DNA of 63,250 nt from Actinoplanes cyaneus (lineage in GTDB: Bacteria; Actinomycetota; Actinomycetes; Mycobacteriales; Micromonosporaceae). The notes below the pieces were generated by a model. That model had not been told where the DNA came from. It saw nothing but the letters and a program-made list of their open reading frames with translations, and made no database searches. The stretch lies in contig NZ_BOMH01000042.1 of the NCBI RefSeq assembly GCF_016862095.1, positions 1 to 63,250 of the forward strand, in the 5' to 3' direction. The position numbers and the translations under genes are program-made. Positions 1 through 9,328 of this stretch are shown one piece after another. Within the stretch, counting starts at the first letter, position 1. Every line of letters starts with the position of its first letter.

Positions 1-39
1 CTAGGCGGCGTGCGCCGGCTCATGCCCGGGAGCGCGTGG

Positions 40-825
40 TCAGCCGGCGTCGAGGGCGTGGAGCACCGGGGTCAGCGACGCCGGGTGGTGCAGGATGCCG
101 AGGTGGCCGACGACGGCGGCGCAGGGAAGGACCACGGGGGTGGCGTGCGGCGCGGCGGTGAGGGACGCGGTGTAGGGCGTCACCATCTGGTCGTAACGGG
201 TCACGATCGTGGTGAACCGGGTCGCCGGCGCCGCCGGGGCGGTGTGGATCGCGGTCAGGACCGCGGAGCCGGGGACCTGCTCGCGCCAGGTGGGGATCTT
301 CGCGTCCAGCCAGCGGCGCAGGTTGCCGGGGAGCCGGTCCGGCCGGCGCAGCAGCCCGTGCAGGGTGGTCCCGCCGTACGTCGGCGCCAGCCCGACCAGG
401 GTGCGCACGGCGCCGGCGGCCGGCTCGGCGGGCAGGCAGCGGACGAGATAGTGGGCGAGGACCGCGCCCCACGAGTGGCCGACGACGTCGACGCGGTCGC
501 TGCCGGTGGACGTACGGACCGTGTCGACGAACGCGGCGAGCTCCAGCGCGTGCCGGTGCGTCGCGCTCGCCCCGGCCGCCGGGCGGGCGCGGCGCCAGTC
601 GAACGGGTAGACGTCGCGCCCGTGGTTGGTGAGCAGCGGCGCGAGCGTGAACCAGTCGGACGAGGAACGCCCGTTCGTGCCGTGGACGAGAATCACCGGC
701 ACCGGCCCGGTGGCCGGTGAGCCGTCGCCGGGGTGGCGGGCGCCGGGCGGAAGCCCACGTGGATGCGCGGCGCGGTGACGCAGGGCCGCCCGCCGGCTGA
801 AGTGCACGGGCAGTGGTCGGTCCAT
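40..825 (-). CDS. Alpha/beta-hydrolase lipase, class 2 (EstA/LipA-like)
   Basis: A 261-residue alpha/beta hydrolase that probably cleaves carboxyl esters or lipids. The oxyanion-hole segment is VILVHGTNG (about residues 44-52), the nucleophile elbow is GHSWG with Ser118, and a TRYDQMVTPY segment supplies the probable acid Asp, as is usual in secreted actinobacterial class-2 lipases. A GHLGILHHP segment near the C-terminus probably supplies the His. No convincing signal peptide is seen from this ATG, so either the start is wrong or the enzyme stays inside the cell. It is divergent from the acyltransferase gene. The substrate cannot be told from sequence. Confidence 0.8.
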   Translation of the reverse strand: MDRPLPVHFSRRAALRHRAAHPRGLPPGARHPGDGSPATGPVPVILVHGTNGRSSSDWFTLAPLLTNHGRDVYPFDWRRARPAAGASATHRHALELAAFVDTVRTSTGSDRVDVVGHSWGAVLAHYLVRCLPAEPAAGAVRTLVGLAPTYGGTTLHGLLRRPDRLPGNLRRWLDAKIPTWREQVPGSAVLTAIHTAPAAPATRFTTIVTRYDQMVTPYTASLTAAPHATPVVLPCAAVVGHLGILHHPASLTPVLHALDAG

Positions 826-882
826 GTCGTGGATCTTAGGTCGGTGGGTGCTTTCCGGCTCCGGCGGCTATTCTCCGCTCCG

Positions 883-2181
883 ATGACGAACGAGAACACG
901 GCCAACAGCGCGCGAACCGGACCACCCGGGCAAAGCGGGACGCTGTCGCCGGAGCCACCGCGAAGTCAGGGGAGGGATGCCGCCGGGGTCACGCCGGCAC
1001 GCCCCGTCGTTCCCGCACGTCCGGCCGGACCGGTCCGGCTGGCTGTGCTCGACGGGTTGCGACTGGTCGCGGCGCTGGCGGTGGCGGGGTTCCACCTCAC
1101 CGCGGCGTGGCGGATCGACGGGGCCCGGGAGCCGGCGTACTTCCTGCCGCACCTGACCCACGTCACGATCTACGGCTTCCTCGGCGTCGAGCTGTTCTTC
1201 CTGATCAGCGGGTTCGTCATCGGCATGAGCAGCTGGAACCGCAGCCTGGGTGACTTCTTCACGTCCCGGGTCAGCCGGCTCTACCCGGCGTACTGGGCGT
1301 GCGTGCTGATCACCGCGGCGGTGGTCACGCTGGCGCCGATCGACGGCGGGGTGACGGTCACCGGCAAGCCCGGCATCCGCGAGATCGCGGCGAACCTGAC
1401 CATGCTGCAGGAGCCGCTGGGCGTCCCGGCGGTCGACACCGTCTACTGGACGCTCTTCGTCGAGCTGCGCTTCTACCTGCTCTTCGCGGCGCTGGCGGCG
1501 TTCGGGCTGACGTACCGCCGGGTGGTCCTCTTCTGCGCGATCTGGATGACGGTCGCGGCGATCGGGCCGGCGCTGGGCAGCACGGCGATCACCGTGATCG
1601 CGATCCCGCAGTACGCGCCGTACTTCATCGCCGGGATCGCCGCGTTCCTGATCCACCGGTTCGGGCGCTCGGCGCTGCTGCTCGGCATCTACGGTTTCGC
1701 CTGGCTGCTCGGCGTCGAGCGGGTCAGCGACCGGGTGAGCGACATCGACCCCGGTTTCCACGTGCCGGTCTGGCCGGGCCTGCTGATCGTCACACTGTCC
1801 TTCGCGGCGGTGCTGGTGGTCGCGCTGGGCTGGACCGATCGGATCCGCTGGCGCGTTCTGACCGTGGCCGGCGCGCTCACGTACCCGTTCTACCTGCTGC
1901 ACCAGCGGATCGGGTACACCTTGATCCGGCACGGCTACGAGGCGACGCGGCTGCCCGCCTGGGTGCTCGTGCTCGGCGCCGTCGTGCTGCTGCTCGGCCT
2001 GTCCTGGCTGGTCCATCGTCTGGTGGAGCGGCCGCTGGCCAAGCGGATCCGCACCAGCCTGCGGCACGCGCTCGCCGAGTTGCGCGCCGCCTCGGCGGCG
2101 GATGCCAAGGGCGTGACACTGCCGCGGCAGGCCCGGGAGGGGCGGTTGGTGCGATCCGCCCGGGGACGTGAGGAGAAATGA
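883..2181 (+). CDS. Acyltransferase family 3 membrane protein
   Basis: A 432-residue integral membrane acyltransferase of the type that O-acetylates surface polysaccharides, lipids or antibiotics. It opens with a Pro/Ser-rich cytoplasmic stretch, then the family signature LDGLRLVAALAVAGFHL, a FFLISGFVIG segment, about ten hydrophobic helices and the closing RLVERPLAKR motif. I chose the ATG at 883: an open frame extends upstream to 733, but that part overlaps the divergent lipase and looks like its antisense. The acceptor substrate is unknown. The stop lies about 30 bases before the next gene, so co-transcription is possible. Confidence 0.85.
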   Translation: MTNENTANSARTGPPGQSGTLSPEPPRSQGRDAAGVTPARPVVPARPAGPVRLAVLDGLRLVAALAVAGFHLTAAWRIDGAREPAYFLPHLTHVTIYGFLGVELFFLISGFVIGMSSWNRSLGDFFTSRVSRLYPAYWACVLITAAVVTLAPIDGGVTVTGKPGIREIAANLTMLQEPLGVPAVDTVYWTLFVELRFYLLFAALAAFGLTYRRVVLFCAIWMTVAAIGPALGSTAITVIAIPQYAPYFIAGIAAFLIHRFGRSALLLGIYGFAWLLGVERVSDRVSDIDPGFHVPVWPGLLIVTLSFAAVLVVALGWTDRIRWRVLTVAGALTYPFYLLHQRIGYTLIRHGYEATRLPAWVLVLGAVVLLLGLSWLVHRLVERPLAKRIRTSLRHALAELRAASAADAKGVTLPRQAREGRLVRSARGREEK

Positions 2182-2212
2182 TCAGATTCCTGGTACGTAC
2201 GGAGGTGGAGCC

Positions 2213-2968
2213 GTGACCAGGCTCGAAGCCGACTGCACCCGATGCGCGGCGCTGTGCTGTGTCGCCCCGGCCTTCGCCAAGTCCTCCGACTTCGCCGTGA
2301 ACAAGCCGGCCGGTCAGGCGTGCCGCAACCTGGGTGAGGACTTCCGCTGCACGATTCACGAGCAGTTGCCGCAGCGCGGGTTCCGTGGCTGCGTGGTGTT
2401 CGACTGTTTCGGCGCCGGCCAGCGGATCACCCAGGAGACGTTCGGCGGGCGCGACTGGCGGAGCGCCCCGGAGATCGCGGGCGCGATGTTCGCCGTCCTG
2501 CCGGTCGTGCGTCAACTGCACGAGCTGCTCTGGCTGCTCACCGAGGCGTTGCGGCTGGACGAGGCGAAAGCGCTGCACCCGAAGCTGCGGGCGGCGGCTG
2601 ACGAGATCGACGCGGTGGCCGCGCGACCGGCCGCCGAGCTGCGGGGGCTCGACGTCGACACGTACCGGAAGAAGGCCGTGCCCCTGCTGCGCCGCGTCAG
2701 TGACCTGGCCCGGGCCGGAGCCGGTGGCCGCCGGCCCGACCACAGTGGCGCCCAGCTGATCGGCCGCCGGTTCCGCGGCGCCGACCTGCGCGGGGCCAGT
2801 TTCCGCGGCGCCCTGCTGATCGGGGCCGATCTGCGCGGCGCGGATCTGCGGCGGGCCGACTTCACCGGCGCTGACCTGCGTGGCGCCGATCTGCGGGGCG
2901 CCGATCTGACCGGGGCGCTGTTCCTCACCGCGGCGCAACTGCGCGCGGCAGTGACGGACGCCGCTTGA
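2213..2968 (+). CDS. CxxCxxCC-type Cys cluster protein with pentapeptide repeats
   Basis: A 251-residue fusion. The N-terminus is Cys-rich: Cys8, 11, 15, 16, 37, 46, 60 and 65 are spaced like the YkgJ-type zinc/iron-chelating cluster (C-x2-C-x3-CC, then single Cys residues). Residues from about 175 onward form pentapeptide repeats (ADLRGA, ADLTGA and similar), predicted to fold as a right-handed beta-helix. The GTG at 2213 is preferred because GGAGGTGG lies just upstream; a GTG at 2168 is possible. The function is unknown. Other pentapeptide proteins protect gyrase or act as scaffolds, but nothing here identifies a partner. Confidence 0.75.
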   Translation: MTRLEADCTRCAALCCVAPAFAKSSDFAVNKPAGQACRNLGEDFRCTIHEQLPQRGFRGCVVFDCFGAGQRITQETFGGRDWRSAPEIAGAMFAVLPVVRQLHELLWLLTEALRLDEAKALHPKLRAAADEIDAVAARPAAELRGLDVDTYRKKAVPLLRRVSDLARAGAGGRRPDHSGAQLIGRRFRGADLRGASFRGALLIGADLRGADLRRADFTGADLRGADLRGADLTGALFLTAAQLRAAVTDAA

Positions 2969-3021
2969 AGATCACCCGTTGCCGGGAGGTGAGCCGGGGC
3001 GATCGGCCCTAAGCTGGACCG

Positions 3022-4245
3022 ATGCAGGATGTGTCCGGCGTGGTGTGGCTCCTGACCGTTCTCGGGATCATCGGGTTGTTGCTGTTCGACTTCTTCGTCC
3101 ACGTCCGGCGGGCGCACGTGCCGCGCCTGCGTGAGGCCGCCCTGTGGACCGGGATCTACGTGTCGATCGCGATCCTGTTCGGGGCCGGGGTCTGGGTGTT
3201 CGGCGGGTCCACGATGGGCACCGAGTACTTCGCCGGATATGTCACCGAGGAGGCGCTCTCGGTCGACAACCTCTTCGTCTTCCTGCTGCTGCTCGGCAGC
3301 TTCAAGGTGCCCCGCGCCGACCAGCAGAAGGTGCTGCTCGTCGGGATCGCGGTGTCGCTCGTCGCGCGGACGGGGTTCATCCTGCTCGGCGCCGCGCTGA
3401 TCAACTCGTTCGCCTGGATCTTCTACATCTTCGGGCTGATCCTGCTGGTCACGGCGGGCAACCTGGTGCGCGAGAAGGACCGGGACTCCGACGACGAGGC
3501 GCCGGAGAACGTGATGATCCGGCTCGCCCGGCGGGTGCTGCGCACGTCGGACACCTTCGACGGTGACAAGCTGGTCACCTACCGCGACGGCAAGCGGGTG
3601 CTGACCCCGATGCTGCTGGTCATGGTCGCGATCGGCGGCACCGACATCCTGTTCGCGCTGGACTCGATCCCGGCCATCTTCGGGCTCACGCAGAACGTCT
3701 ACCTGGTCTTCACCGCGACCGCGTTCTCGCTGCTCGGCCTGCGCCAGCTGTACTTCCTGATCGACGGCCTGCTGGACCGCCTGGTGTACCTCTCCTACGG
3801 CCTGGCCGCGATCCTGGCGCTGATCGGCGTGAAGCTGATCCTGCACGCCCTGCACCAGAACAACGTGCCGTTCATCAACGAGGGCGAGCACATCGGCGTC
3901 ACCGAGATCCCGACCGTCGCGTCGCTCGGGATCATCGTCGGGGTGCTGCTGGTGACCGTGGTGGCGTCCCTGCTCAGCCCGCGCGGCCGCGCCCGGACGT
4001 ACGCGGCGGCCGCGCGCCGCCGGGCGAACGAGTTCCTCGAGATCGAGAAGGACCCGACCTACTGCGACGAGGTGTACCACCTGCTCCTGGAGGAGGAGCG
4101 AAACCTGCAGAGCCTGCCGGAGCGCCATCGCGAGCGCATCCGGCAGAGCGAGCTGGCCGACCTGCTGCGCCGCGCGCACCGGGTGCACGCCGAGCGGGTC
4201 GCGGCCGGCCACTGCTTCGTCCAGCCGGAGCCGTCAGCCGCGTGA
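3022..4245 (+). CDS. TerC/Alx family integral membrane protein
   Basis: A 407-residue polytopic protein of the TerC family, linked in other bacteria to metal ion (manganese) export during or after secretion and to tellurite resistance. About eight hydrophobic segments are visible. The family signatures are present: an acidic TEEALSVDNLFVFLLL segment early and a GGTDILFALDSIPAIFG segment in the middle, whose Asp residues are the likely ion ligands. The C-terminal ~90 residues are charged and cytoplasmic. The gene stands alone. Stress regulation is plausible but is not visible in the sequence. Confidence 0.9.
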   Translation: MQDVSGVVWLLTVLGIIGLLLFDFFVHVRRAHVPRLREAALWTGIYVSIAILFGAGVWVFGGSTMGTEYFAGYVTEEALSVDNLFVFLLLLGSFKVPRADQQKVLLVGIAVSLVARTGFILLGAALINSFAWIFYIFGLILLVTAGNLVREKDRDSDDEAPENVMIRLARRVLRTSDTFDGDKLVTYRDGKRVLTPMLLVMVAIGGTDILFALDSIPAIFGLTQNVYLVFTATAFSLLGLRQLYFLIDGLLDRLVYLSYGLAAILALIGVKLILHALHQNNVPFINEGEHIGVTEIPTVASLGIIVGVLLVTVVASLLSPRGRARTYAAAARRRANEFLEIEKDPTYCDEVYHLLLEEERNLQSLPERHRERIRQSELADLLRRAHRVHAERVAAGHCFVQPEPSAA

Positions 4246-4321
4246 CCGCGAGCCTGCAGCCGGAGCCGGAGCCGCAGCCAGAGCCGGACAGCGGCGTGGC
4301 CGCGAGCCGCGGCCGGTCCGG

Positions 4322-5305
4322 TCAGCGGCGTGACTGCGGGTCGTCCGACCGGTTGAGATAGGCGGACAGGTTCGTCGTCTGGCCGCCGAACTCCTCGTCC
4401 TCCGACAGCAGGCTGGCCACCCGGGCGGCCAGGCTCGACGCCCGGGACGCCAGGTCCGGCTCGGTGTAACGGATGTCCTGCTCGGCGCGCATCGCCTGCT
4501 CGGCGCGGACGGCGTCGGCGGCGATCCCGGGCCGGTCGGCCTGCCCCCGGGAGCCGGAGGTGGGCAGCGACGACACCGGCACCGAGGAGACCGGGGCGGC
4601 CTCGTAGGCCGGCTCGGAGTACGACTGCTCCTGGAAGACCGACTCCCGGTACGCCGGCTCCTGCTGGTAGGCGGGCTCGGCGTACCCCGGCTCGGCGTAC
4701 CCGGGCTCGTCGTAGACCGGGTCGGCCGGCTCCGGGGCCGGCACCGGGACCGAGCCGAGCAGCGTCACCGTCTGCCCCTCGCCGCCCTGGTAGTTGGTGA
4801 ACTCCGGGCCGATCACCAGGCGCGCCAGCATCCGCGCGTGCGCGGGGGCCACCCCGATCTCGGTCTGGTTCTCCACCCGGAACCGGGCGATCGCCTGGCG
4901 CAGCACGTTCGCCAGCTTGTCGGCGTCGTTCACGGTCGCCAGGTCGCCGCCCGCGAACACCAGCGCCGGGAAACTGCCCTCCGGCCCGTTGCAGACCAGC
5001 TGGATCTGGGTGACGGTCGCGGTCCGGCCGATGTCCCGGTTCCCCGGCTGCACGCGCAGGTGTTGCGGCCACAGCCAGAAGAGCTCACCACTACTGAGCG
5101 TGTTCTCGTTCGCATGGGTGTAGCGGACCCGGCGGTCGGTCACCAGGACGTCGGTCTCCTCCGGCAGGGTCCATCGCGGTAGCGAGGAGGCCTCGTCGAA
5201 GGCATATTCGGCCACGGCGCAGCGGCCGCGCCAGAGCACCCGCTCGCCGCTGTCCAGCGGTCCGAGATCGGTGCCCGGTGCGGACAGGAAGTGCTGGTGG
5301 AACAT
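4322..5305 (-). CDS. Hypothetical protein with Tyr/Glu/Pro-rich linker
   Basis: A 327-residue protein that I cannot assign to a known function. Residues 1-175 look globular and mention-worthy segments include GERVLWRGRCAVAEY and VLVTDRRVRYTHANENT, which resemble a PH-like or lipid-binding beta fold in actinobacterial proteins of unknown role. Residues about 185-250 are low complexity, with repeated EPGYAEP and EPAYQE-type units. The C-terminus is helical and charged. No signal peptide or membrane helix is seen. The base composition matches its neighbours. The start ATG opens a typical MFHQHFLSAPG N-terminus. Confidence 0.7.
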   Translation of the reverse strand: MFHQHFLSAPGTDLGPLDSGERVLWRGRCAVAEYAFDEASSLPRWTLPEETDVLVTDRRVRYTHANENTLSSGELFWLWPQHLRVQPGNRDIGRTATVTQIQLVCNGPEGSFPALVFAGGDLATVNDADKLANVLRQAIARFRVENQTEIGVAPAHARMLARLVIGPEFTNYQGGEGQTVTLLGSVPVPAPEPADPVYDEPGYAEPGYAEPAYQQEPAYRESVFQEQSYSEPAYEAAPVSSVPVSSLPTSGSRGQADRPGIAADAVRAEQAMRAEQDIRYTEPDLASRASSLAARVASLLSEDEEFGGQTTNLSAYLNRSDDPQSRR

Positions 5306-5464
5306 GGTTGCCTTCCCCGTTCACGCCGCGGTCGGATAAACGCGGCCGAAACGATTACAGCGTTGTCCTACCGGTGTCGCCAGTCACCCGACGCGAATCA
5401 CACCACAACTTCCGGATTCGACACCGGACGGTGATGACCGGTGAACCATCGGTCACTCCTTTGA

Positions 5465-6316
5465 TCACTTTCGGTTACCGAACAGCCCGGCCGGTGGTGC
5501 GGGCGAAGCCACCGCCGAGGCGTCCGGGACCGGCGCCGCGCCGGCCGCGAACCGATCCAGGTCCGTCTCCACCCGCCCCGGGAACCAGTCCCCGGCGGCC
5601 CGGCGGGTGAGCTCGGCCACCGGAGGCGGGGTGCGCCCGGCGAGCACCACCAGATTGCCGAACCGGCGGCCGCGGAGCACCGCTGCGTCGGCCACCAGAC
5701 ACGCCTGCGGCAGAACCGCGCGGATCGTGGCGACCTGAGCGCGGGCATGCTTGAGCGGCGGGCCGTCGGCGATGTTCGCGACCAGCCAGCCGCCCGGGTC
5801 GAGCACGCGGGCGAGCTGCTCGGCGAACTCCAGCGACGCCAGGTGCGCGGGGGTGCGGGCGCCGGCGAAGACGTCGAGCACGATCACGTCGTACGCGCTG
5901 TCCCGCATGCTCTCCACGGCCTCGCGCGCATCGCCGACCCGGACCCGGATGTTCGCCCGCTCCGGCAGCGGAAGCTCCCGGCGGACCATCTCGACCAGCG
6001 GCCCGTCGATCTCCACGACCCGCTGGGCGGACCCGGGCCGGGTCGCGGCCAGGTAGCGCGGCAGGGTCAGCGCGCCACCGCCCAGGTGCAGCGCGCGCAG
6101 CGGCCGGCCCGGCTCGGCCACCAGGTCGATCGCCGCGGCCATCCGCCGGACGTACTCGAACTGCAGGTACGCCGGGTCGGCCAGGTCCACGTGTGACTGC
6201 GGCGCGTCGTCGAGCAGCAGTGTGAAAGCGGTGTCCCGATCCGGATCCGGGACCAGTTCCGCGACGCCCGAGGCGACGGTCTCACTACGCCGTCGCGACG
6301 CCCTGCGCTGTGCCAT
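5465..6316 (-). CDS. Spermidine-synthase-like methyltransferase-fold protein
   Basis: A 283-residue Rossmann-fold protein of the spermidine synthase superfamily. The AdoMet-binding loop appears as LHLGGGALTLPRYL, followed by the acidic VVEIDGPLVE and the catalytic-face segment DVIVLDVFAG. Many actinobacterial members lack polyamine synthase activity and are only called spermidine-synthase-like; the substrate is unknown here. I chose the ATG at 6316 because the frame upstream overlaps the divergent DUF1800 gene. The start codons of the two genes lie about 48 bases apart, so their promoters must be compact or overlapping. Confidence 0.8.
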   Translation of the reverse strand: MAQRRASRRRSETVASGVAELVPDPDRDTAFTLLLDDAPQSHVDLADPAYLQFEYVRRMAAAIDLVAEPGRPLRALHLGGGALTLPRYLAATRPGSAQRVVEIDGPLVEMVRRELPLPERANIRVRVGDAREAVESMRDSAYDVIVLDVFAGARTPAHLASLEFAEQLARVLDPGGWLVANIADGPPLKHARAQVATIRAVLPQACLVADAAVLRGRRFGNLVVLAGRTPPPVAELTRRAAGDWFPGRVETDLDRFAAGAAPVPDASAVASPAPPAGLFGNRK

Positions 6317-6364
6317 CCGGCAATTGTGCAGGGAGCGATTCGGTAGCACCGGGCAGGGAACGCG

Positions 6365-7996
6365 ATGGCCGGCGCGAAAACTTCCGACGTTTGTCCCGTG
6401 ACGGTTTTCGAGCAGACCCTGAATCGGCGTACGGCGATCGGCGGCGCGGCCGCGGCCGGCGCGGCGGCGGTACTTGCCACGGGTTCGCCCGCCCTCGCAG
6501 CCTCGCCCGCCGACCCCCGGTTCCGCACCGCGGTGGAGCCCGGCATCGTGATCGAGGAGGCCACCGGCGGGTTGCTGCCCGCCGACCCGCTGCTGCACCT
6601 GCTGCGCCGGGCGACCTTCGGGCCGAGCCCCGCCGCGATCGCGCAGATCCGCACGCTGGGCGCGAGCGCCTGGCTGGACCGGCAACTCAACCCGGGGAGC
6701 ATCGACGACAGCGCGGCCGACGCGCTGATCGCCCGGCTGCCGCTGTGCGGCCTGAGCATCGGCGAGATCCGGGCCCGGGTCGCGGCCGGCCAGCTCAAGC
6801 AGTTCGACTGGAGCCCGATGTGGCAGCTGTCGTTCGCCGCGCCGGTCCGGGCGATCTGGAGCGAGCGCCAGCTGTTCGAGGTGATGTGCGACTTCTGGTC
6901 CAACCATCTCAACGTGACCTGCCCGTCCGGCGACGTCTGGGACAGCCGCACCGACTACGACCGCACCGTGATCCGCAAGTACGCCCTGGGCACGTTCGCG
7001 GAGATGCTCAAGGCGTCGGCGCGGCACCCGGCGATGCTCACGTACCTGGACAATCGGTACTCCACCCGGCTGGCGCCGAACGAGAACTACGGCCGCGAGC
7101 TGATGGAGCTGCACACGGTCGGGCTGGAGTACGCCGAACCGGACGTCAAGGACGCCGCGAGGCTGCTCACCGGACTGACCGTGGACAACACGACCGGGCA
7201 GTACCGGTACGACGCCGCGAACCACGTCACCGGCGCGGTGCGGATCCTCGGGTTCACGCACGCCAACGCGACCACGACCGGTGGCGAGGCGGCCGCCATG
7301 GCGTTCCTCGACCACCTGGCGATGCACCCGTCGACCGCGCGCCGGATCGTCACCAAGCTGTGCGTCCGCTTCGTCGCCGACGTGCCGCCGACCGGCCTGA
7401 TCACCAAGCTCGTCAAGGTCTACCTGGACAACCGGTCGGCGATCGTGCCGGTGCTGCGGGCGCTGTTCACGTCGCAGGAGTTCGCCTCGTCGGTGGGCGC
7501 GAAGACGCGTACGCCGCTGGAGGATCTGGCGGCCACCGTGCGGATCCTCGGCTACGGGCCGCCGCCGAGCGGGACCAAGACGTACGAGAGCCTCTACTGG
7601 ATGGCCCGCAACGCCGGTCACGCGCCGCTGCTCTGGGGGCCGCCGAACGGATACCCGGACGTCGCCGCGGCCTGGGCCTCGCCGTCCGGCCTGCTGGTGC
7701 GGTGGAACTTCCACCTGTCGATCGCGGCCGGGAACTGGCCTGCCGACCTGGTCCGACCGGCCGACCTGCTGACCGGGATGATCGGCGCGCGGCCGGCCAC
7801 CTACGGCGCTCTGATCGACGCGACCGCCCGGCGGCTGCTCGGGGTCACGCTGGGCGGCGAGCAGACCGCGGCGCTGGCGAGCTTCTACGGCAAGACTCCG
7901 GCCTCGCCACTGAAATACAACGATCCCGCGGTTGGCTGGATGTACCCGTACCTGATGGCGATGCTGCTCAACGCCCCGAACTTTGCCCTGAGGTGA
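6365..7996 (+). CDS. DUF1800 family secreted protein
   Basis: A 543-residue protein of the DUF1800 family. The N-terminus has twin arginines and a hydrophobic Ala-rich stretch ending in ALA (NRRTAIGGAAAAGAAAVLA), consistent with Tat export. The family landmarks are present: HLLRRATFGPS near the start, FWSNHLNV, an ENYGRELMELHTVG segment and a WGPPNGYPD segment toward the end. Members are usually encoded beside a DUF1501 protein, as here, where the stop codon overlaps the next start by one base. The biochemical role is not established. Some pairs occur with carbohydrate or redox genes. Confidence 0.9.
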   Translation: MAGAKTSDVCPVTVFEQTLNRRTAIGGAAAAGAAAVLATGSPALAASPADPRFRTAVEPGIVIEEATGGLLPADPLLHLLRRATFGPSPAAIAQIRTLGASAWLDRQLNPGSIDDSAADALIARLPLCGLSIGEIRARVAAGQLKQFDWSPMWQLSFAAPVRAIWSERQLFEVMCDFWSNHLNVTCPSGDVWDSRTDYDRTVIRKYALGTFAEMLKASARHPAMLTYLDNRYSTRLAPNENYGRELMELHTVGLEYAEPDVKDAARLLTGLTVDNTTGQYRYDAANHVTGAVRILGFTHANATTTGGEAAAMAFLDHLAMHPSTARRIVTKLCVRFVADVPPTGLITKLVKVYLDNRSAIVPVLRALFTSQEFASSVGAKTRTPLEDLAATVRILGYGPPPSGTKTYESLYWMARNAGHAPLLWGPPNGYPDVAAAWASPSGLLVRWNFHLSIAAGNWPADLVRPADLLTGMIGARPATYGALIDATARRLLGVTLGGEQTAALASFYGKTPASPLKYNDPAVGWMYPYLMAMLLNAPNFALR

Positions 7997-9261
7997 TGAC
8001 TGTGAACTGTGGTTGCGACGAAGCGCGCAAGGTCTCGCTGTCCCGGCGGCGGCTGCTCGCCGCGGGAGCGGCCGGGGCGTTCGCCGGGCTGGCCGGCTCG
8101 CAGCTCGACACCCAGCTGGCGTTCGCGGCCGACCCGGCGTACTCCGGGGACGTGCTGGTGCTGCTCTCGCTGCGCGGCGGGTTCGACGGGCTGTCCGCGG
8201 TCGTGCCGGCCGGCGACCCGGGGTACTACACCGCCCGGCCCGGGATCGGGGTGCCGAAGTCCCAGCTGATCGGCGGCGGGACGTTCTTCGGCCTGCACCC
8301 GGCGCTGGCGCCGCTGCTGCCGTACTGGACGTCGGGCAAGCTCGCCGCGGTGCAGGCGGTCGGGCAGCCGGCCCCGAACCGGTCGCACTTCTCCGCGATG
8401 GAGGAGCTGGAGCGGGCCGCCCCGGGGACCTCGCTGCGGACCGGCTGGCTGAGCCGGATGCTCGGCTCGCTCGGCGCTGACGACCCGTTCGACGCGATCG
8501 CGATGGGGACGGCTCGCCCGGCCCGGGTGCTCGACGGGCCCGCGCCGTACCTCGGTGTCACCTCGATCGACGGGCTCGCGCTGACCGGCGACGACGCGGC
8601 CAAGCCGCTCGCGGCGACGATGGCGGCGCTCTACAAGGGCGCGCCGGCGACCCTGGCGAAGACCGCGGGTCAGCTGACCGGCGCCCTGGACCGCGGCAAG
8701 GCGCTGCGGGCGGCCGGATACACCCCGGCGAACGGCGCGTCCTACCCGTCGACCGAGCTCGGGGCGGCGCTGCGCGACGTGGCCCGGATGATCAAGGCGG
8801 GCGCCGGGCTGATGACCGCGACCGTCGACTCCGGCGACTGGGACATGCACGAGAACCTGGGTGTCGCGCAACCCGGCCGGCGCATGCACGACCAGCTCGC
8901 CCAGCTGGCGTCCGCGATCGCGGCGTTCGCGACCGACCTGGGGCCGGACGGGCTGCGCCGGGTCACGCTGGTCACGATCAGCGAGTTCGGCCGGCGGGTG
9001 GCGCAGAACGGCTCCGGCGGGCTCGACCACGGGTACGGCAACGCGATGTTCCTGCTCGGCGGCGGGGTCCGCGGCGGCCAGGTCCACGGCACCTGGCCCG
9101 GCCTGGGCGCGGGTCAGCTGCGCGACGGCGATCTGGCGGTCACCACCGACTATCGCGCGGTGATCGGCGAGATCCTTCGCGCCCGCTGCGGCGTTCGGGA
9201 CCTGGCCTCGGTCTTCCCCGGCGTTCCGGCGTCGTCGCTCGGTGTGGTGACCGCGCGCTGA
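7996..9261 (+). CDS. DUF1501 family secreted protein
   Basis: A 421-residue protein of the DUF1501 family, in the alkaline-phosphatase-like/sulfatase-like superfamily. A Tat-like signal SRRRLLAAGAAGAFAGLAG is followed by FAADPAYSG. Family landmarks include LRGGFDGLSAVVP, a QPAPNRSHFSAMEELE segment, DSGDWDMHENLG and VTISEFGRRVAQNGSGGLDHGYGN-type residues near the C-terminus. The ATG at 7996 shares one base with the DUF1800 stop codon, so translation is almost certainly coupled and the two products probably act together outside the membrane. The substrate is unknown. Confidence 0.9.
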   Translation: MTVNCGCDEARKVSLSRRRLLAAGAAGAFAGLAGSQLDTQLAFAADPAYSGDVLVLLSLRGGFDGLSAVVPAGDPGYYTARPGIGVPKSQLIGGGTFFGLHPALAPLLPYWTSGKLAAVQAVGQPAPNRSHFSAMEELERAAPGTSLRTGWLSRMLGSLGADDPFDAIAMGTARPARVLDGPAPYLGVTSIDGLALTGDDAAKPLAATMAALYKGAPATLAKTAGQLTGALDRGKALRAAGYTPANGASYPSTELGAALRDVARMIKAGAGLMTATVDSGDWDMHENLGVAQPGRRMHDQLAQLASAIAAFATDLGPDGLRRVTLVTISEFGRRVAQNGSGGLDHGYGNAMFLLGGGVRGGQVHGTWPGLGAGQLRDGDLAVTTDYRAVIGEILRARCGVRDLASVFPGVPASSLGVVTAR

Positions 9262-9328
9262 AACCGGCCTTTCGGTCACGGTCGCCGCTTCACACTGTCA
9301 CCGACATTTCTGACGTACGGAGGTGACG

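Noticed and set aside
6310..7995. Extension of the DUF1501 gene upstream to 6310
   Set aside because: The extension overlaps the whole DUF1800 gene in another frame and lacks conserved residues.
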